The notes beneath the pieces were generated by a model. The model ran no database searches and had not been told where the DNA came from. It saw only the letters and a list, made by a program, of their open reading frames with translations. Position numbers and translations under genes: made by a program. Positions 27,843 through 29,986 of a stretch of DNA of 29,986 nt are shown piece by piece. How positions within the stretch are numbered: position 1 is the first letter of the stretch; the number at the start of each line of letters is the position of its first letter. The stretch spans positions 64,001 through 93,986 of the forward strand of contig JBBHKE010003135.1 in assembly GCA_037447655.1 (NCBI GenBank), given 5' to 3'. This DNA is from Zygnema cylindricum. Lineage: Eukaryota; Streptophyta; Zygnematophyceae; Zygnematales; Zygnemataceae.

Positions 27843-28888
27843 TGTGCAACTCTGAGACCTCCATAGGTCCTCAGAGTAGGAAGCTTCGAAGAAACCTCTG
27901 GGATAACCTTGAACCCTTTGTGTTTCAGTAAGAATAATTGCCACCCTGGTAGAAAAAAACCGTAACCACTTTCACCCTTGTGAAGGCAAGACTCCCTTGA
28001 GTTGATTTCAAAAAGAATCTATGAATTTGCTCCCCTAACTGTAAGTTATAGAGGGTCAAAATTGTCCTTTTGTACAGATGCTTTCTCGGAGAGAGGGTCC
28101 TATCTACCATATTTTCTAAATCCTATCTCTCTATAAACTCTATCTATTGACGTACGGCACCAATCACATTAGTGTATTGTATAGAGAAGTACTGGTGCCG
28201 GTGTACTTTCTGTACGGCCATTGTACGACATGGCCAAAATGTCGACACATGTCATATTCGGATTTGTTCTCGCAATCTTTGGAGTTGCCGCAATCCAATG
28301 TGGTTGTGCCACGTGTCAAGCGATATGGCGGTGACCGCAAACCGCCAAAATCTTATTCCGCGATCTCCGCATCTTTCGCAGCCGTCTGATCAAAACATGT
28401 TTTCAATCGTAGCCGTCATAAATACTTGCGTGATATTTGTTTTGTTGTCGAAACAAGATGCGCAGTATCCGTTTTAGAACCGTATCGTACATCGTACTTT
28501 ACAAAACTGTATCTATGCATGACGTATTTAGTTTTAGTTAAATGAATAAGTTCTCGTGTAAGTATTTAAATATTTGTCAAACCTTATTTGTTCTAGCACC
28601 GATCCTGGACTTGTAGGATAAAGCTAACCGCTATGGCTAACTTGAAGGACGGTAGGTACTAAGATCAAATCCTGGGTCCGTCAAGTATCCTTTTAGTTCT
28701 TACTAAAACAACTACCTGTCTCTCTCTAGATAACACAGGCAGCCATGGCTCTAGCTCCCTCTTCAACCTTCAGTGACTGCAACAAGTGTCGGAGCTGAAA
28801 ATAGGAGTTAGAGGCAGATTGCCTCGGCTTCTTTTCTGCGTTTCATTTTAGACTTAGAAAATACTAAAAAGAACCATTAAATTCTACA
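27843..28888 (-). repeat. Copia 5' LTR (right-hand fragment)
   Basis: Begins TGTGCAACT after the conserved leader GGGTGGGCCGATAA and is placed to end at ATTCTACA (28888), by analogy with TTTTCAACA of the nested Copia. Shared with that LTR: CCCTTGAGT, GAATTTGCTCCCCT, GTACGGCCATTGTACGACAT, GATCAAAACAT. The segment 28625-28680 keeps a tRNA T-arm-like GATCAAATCCTGGG. The outer end is the less certain one because no partner LTR is present. Confidence 0.7.
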
Positions 28889-29464
28889 TTGACGTCACAC
28901 TCACTTATGATAACGTCGACGTCGTTAATTCCGGCATGGTTTCTCGATTTTATTTTTTCCTCCCTTCTCACTCTACTTGTCATCAAAATACCCTCAAAGA
29001 TAGTAAAAAAAAATATTTTCCAAAGTTCGTTCATTTGATACAATTATTGTTGTTTGTCATTGCAAGAATTGTGAGATAGACGGGGTAATGGGAGAGGGAG
29101 AGAGAAAGAGGCGCCTTCATGGACTTCGCTTTTGACGAAATGGCGTCCAAGTGCACGTAAAAAAGTTCGCACAGGCTAAAAACGTGTAGTAGGTTTTATT
29201 TTTTTGGTACTACGCGCAGAAAGGTTTTCAAAATCCTCCGACGAGTGCGACAAGGTCTTCATATTTGTTCACATCATGAAACTTTAGTTAAAATCACCTC
29301 GCGAGGTGACTTGAGTACAAGTTTGAAGCTGAGCTCGAGGGACGCGAAAGTGGCCCAACATGCGTTAGACGACAAACTGGAGTACATTTGAAGTTTCAAA
29401 GTGACGCAAATTCTATTGTGGTATTTTTTTTTTCTTGTACGGTTGCGGATTTTCCCGTTGCGGG
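28889..29464. other. Non-coding flank without recognised features
   Basis: No open frame of interest and no similarity to the elements in the window. It contains GA-rich (29089-29110) and A/T-rich stretches and a 16-bp perfect palindrome TCACCTCGCGAGGTGA at 29294-29309. It may be the host sequence into which the Copia inserted. Confidence 0.4.
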
Positions 29465-29690
29465 CTAAGTTTTGGAGGAAAATGACAGAAAAAAAACTCT
29501 TACTTTATCACATGGGAAAGTGCCCTTAACCAGTACGGCGCTAAGTTTTAGAGGAAAACGAAAAAGAAAACTCTTACTTTGGCGTATGGGAAAGTACCCT
29601 TAACCGGTAAGGCTTTAAGTACTAGAGGAAAAGGACAAAAAAAACCCTTACTTTGGCACATGGGGACATACCCTTAGTCCGATACAATCA
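29465..29690. repeat. Three-copy tandem repeat, about 75 bp
   Basis: Copies start at 29465 (CTAAGTTTTGGAGGAAAA), 29541 (CTAAGTTTTAGAGGAAAA) and about 29615 (TTAAGTACTAGAGGAAAA). Each continues with CTTACTTT, a CATGGGAAAGT-like block and CCCTTA. Periods are 76 and 74 bases; similarity is high but imperfect. Such arrays are common near LTR promoters or in intergenic DNA; role unknown. Confidence 0.85.
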
Positions 29691-29765
29691 ATTATGTGCA
29701 TGCTGAGTACACAGAGGAAACCATGCATCGCTAAAATTGAACGATGTACCTATAGCCTTTAAACT

Positions 29766-29834
29766 AGTGTTGGGTATCGGGTAAATTCATATCACGATAA
29801 TTTCGATATTCGATATATCGAATATCGATTGAGC
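29766..29834. mobile_element. Possible hAT-like terminus with internal palindrome
   Basis: AGTGTTGGGTATCGGG at 29766 resembles hAT-type terminal repeats (CAGTGTTGG...). It is followed by CGATA-rich sequence and a perfect 24-bp palindrome at 29804-29827 built from CGATATT and CGATATATCG. The other end is not in the window; the rest (29835-29986) shows nothing further. Confidence 0.35.
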
Positions 29835-29986
29835 AGACTCCTTGATATATCGTACCGAGACCAACATAAATTATCGCGATATACACGCAAAGCGGTTGTC
29901 CGTTAGATCATGCAAGGAAAAATCGTACGGATTGTCTCTACTGAGGCCGTGCCACAGGGCAGACCGACCTTAACCGACCGCCCGCG

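Larger units (their letters stand above)
25869..28888 (-). mobile_element. Ty1/Copia fragment with 5' LTR, same family as 1-1577
   Basis: On the minus strand: 5' LTR (28888-27843), leader, gag, protease and integrase up to the KTAPN block, where it meets the Gypsy LTR at about 25869. RT, RNase H and the 3' LTR are missing. Gag to integrase matches the fragment at 1-1577, which also has its integrase at the left, so the two are overlapping copies and not two halves of one element. Confidence 0.85.

Noticed and set aside
28147-28477. Plus-strand frames of 80 and 101 codons
   Set aside because: They lie within the Copia LTR and have no domain or homologue I recognise.

Overview
The window is almost entirely LTR-retrotransposon sequence, nested and rearranged, from what is most likely a streptophyte nuclear genome (a land plant or charophyte-grade alga). 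The clues are the Ty1/Copia polyproteins with typical plant GKxDSGASxHMC-type protease and YVDDLL-type reverse transcriptase, Ty3/Gypsy pol, intermediate GC content and no cellular genes. I recognise no rRNA, tRNA gene, CRISPR array or host protein-coding gene. All element reading frames carry stops or frameshifts, so the coding entries are given as pseudogenes.

Layout. 1-1577 is a minus-strand Copia fragment. 1578-1789 is unassigned. 1790-25868 is a large, much-interrupted plus-strand Ty3/Gypsy element: an inverted scrap of its own LTR (1790-1983), 5' LTR (1984-3125), primer-binding site, very long gag (3250-6744), protease (7641-8187), a C5 DNA methyltransferase domain (8188-9496), reverse transcriptase/RNase H, integrase, a C-terminal PHD-type zinc finger (24421-24596), polypurine tract and 3' LTR (24648-25868). 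Its reverse transcriptase is broken by three events. A complete minus-strand Copia (9706-17493) sits in it with 5-bp GTTCT target duplications. A 1.0-kb insertion lies in the codons of the active-site loop. A 1.42-kb direct duplication of RT plus that insertion flanks an inverted 1.76-kb piece (19050-20808) of a second copy of the same Gypsy family. 25869-28888 is a second Copia fragment with its 5' LTR. 28889-29986 is non-coding sequence with a 3-copy tandem repeat and a palindromic, hAT-like terminus.

Main result. The Gypsy family combines three uncommon traits. (1) It carries a captured cytosine-5 DNA methyltransferase between protease and RT, with motifs in order I-IV-VI-IX-X, not the permuted order of plant DRM. 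(2) It has a PHD finger just before the pol stop codon, seen in two separate copies. (3) It has the signature of self-primed reverse transcription: a 14-16 nt LTR segment, exactly 32 nt downstream of a TATA box in all three LTRs, is complementary to the sequence directly after the LTR, and the two arms change together between copies. A chromatin writer plus a chromatin reader on one self-priming element is the strongest candidate for an undescribed system here. The domain calls come from motifs read by eye; the biology is inference.
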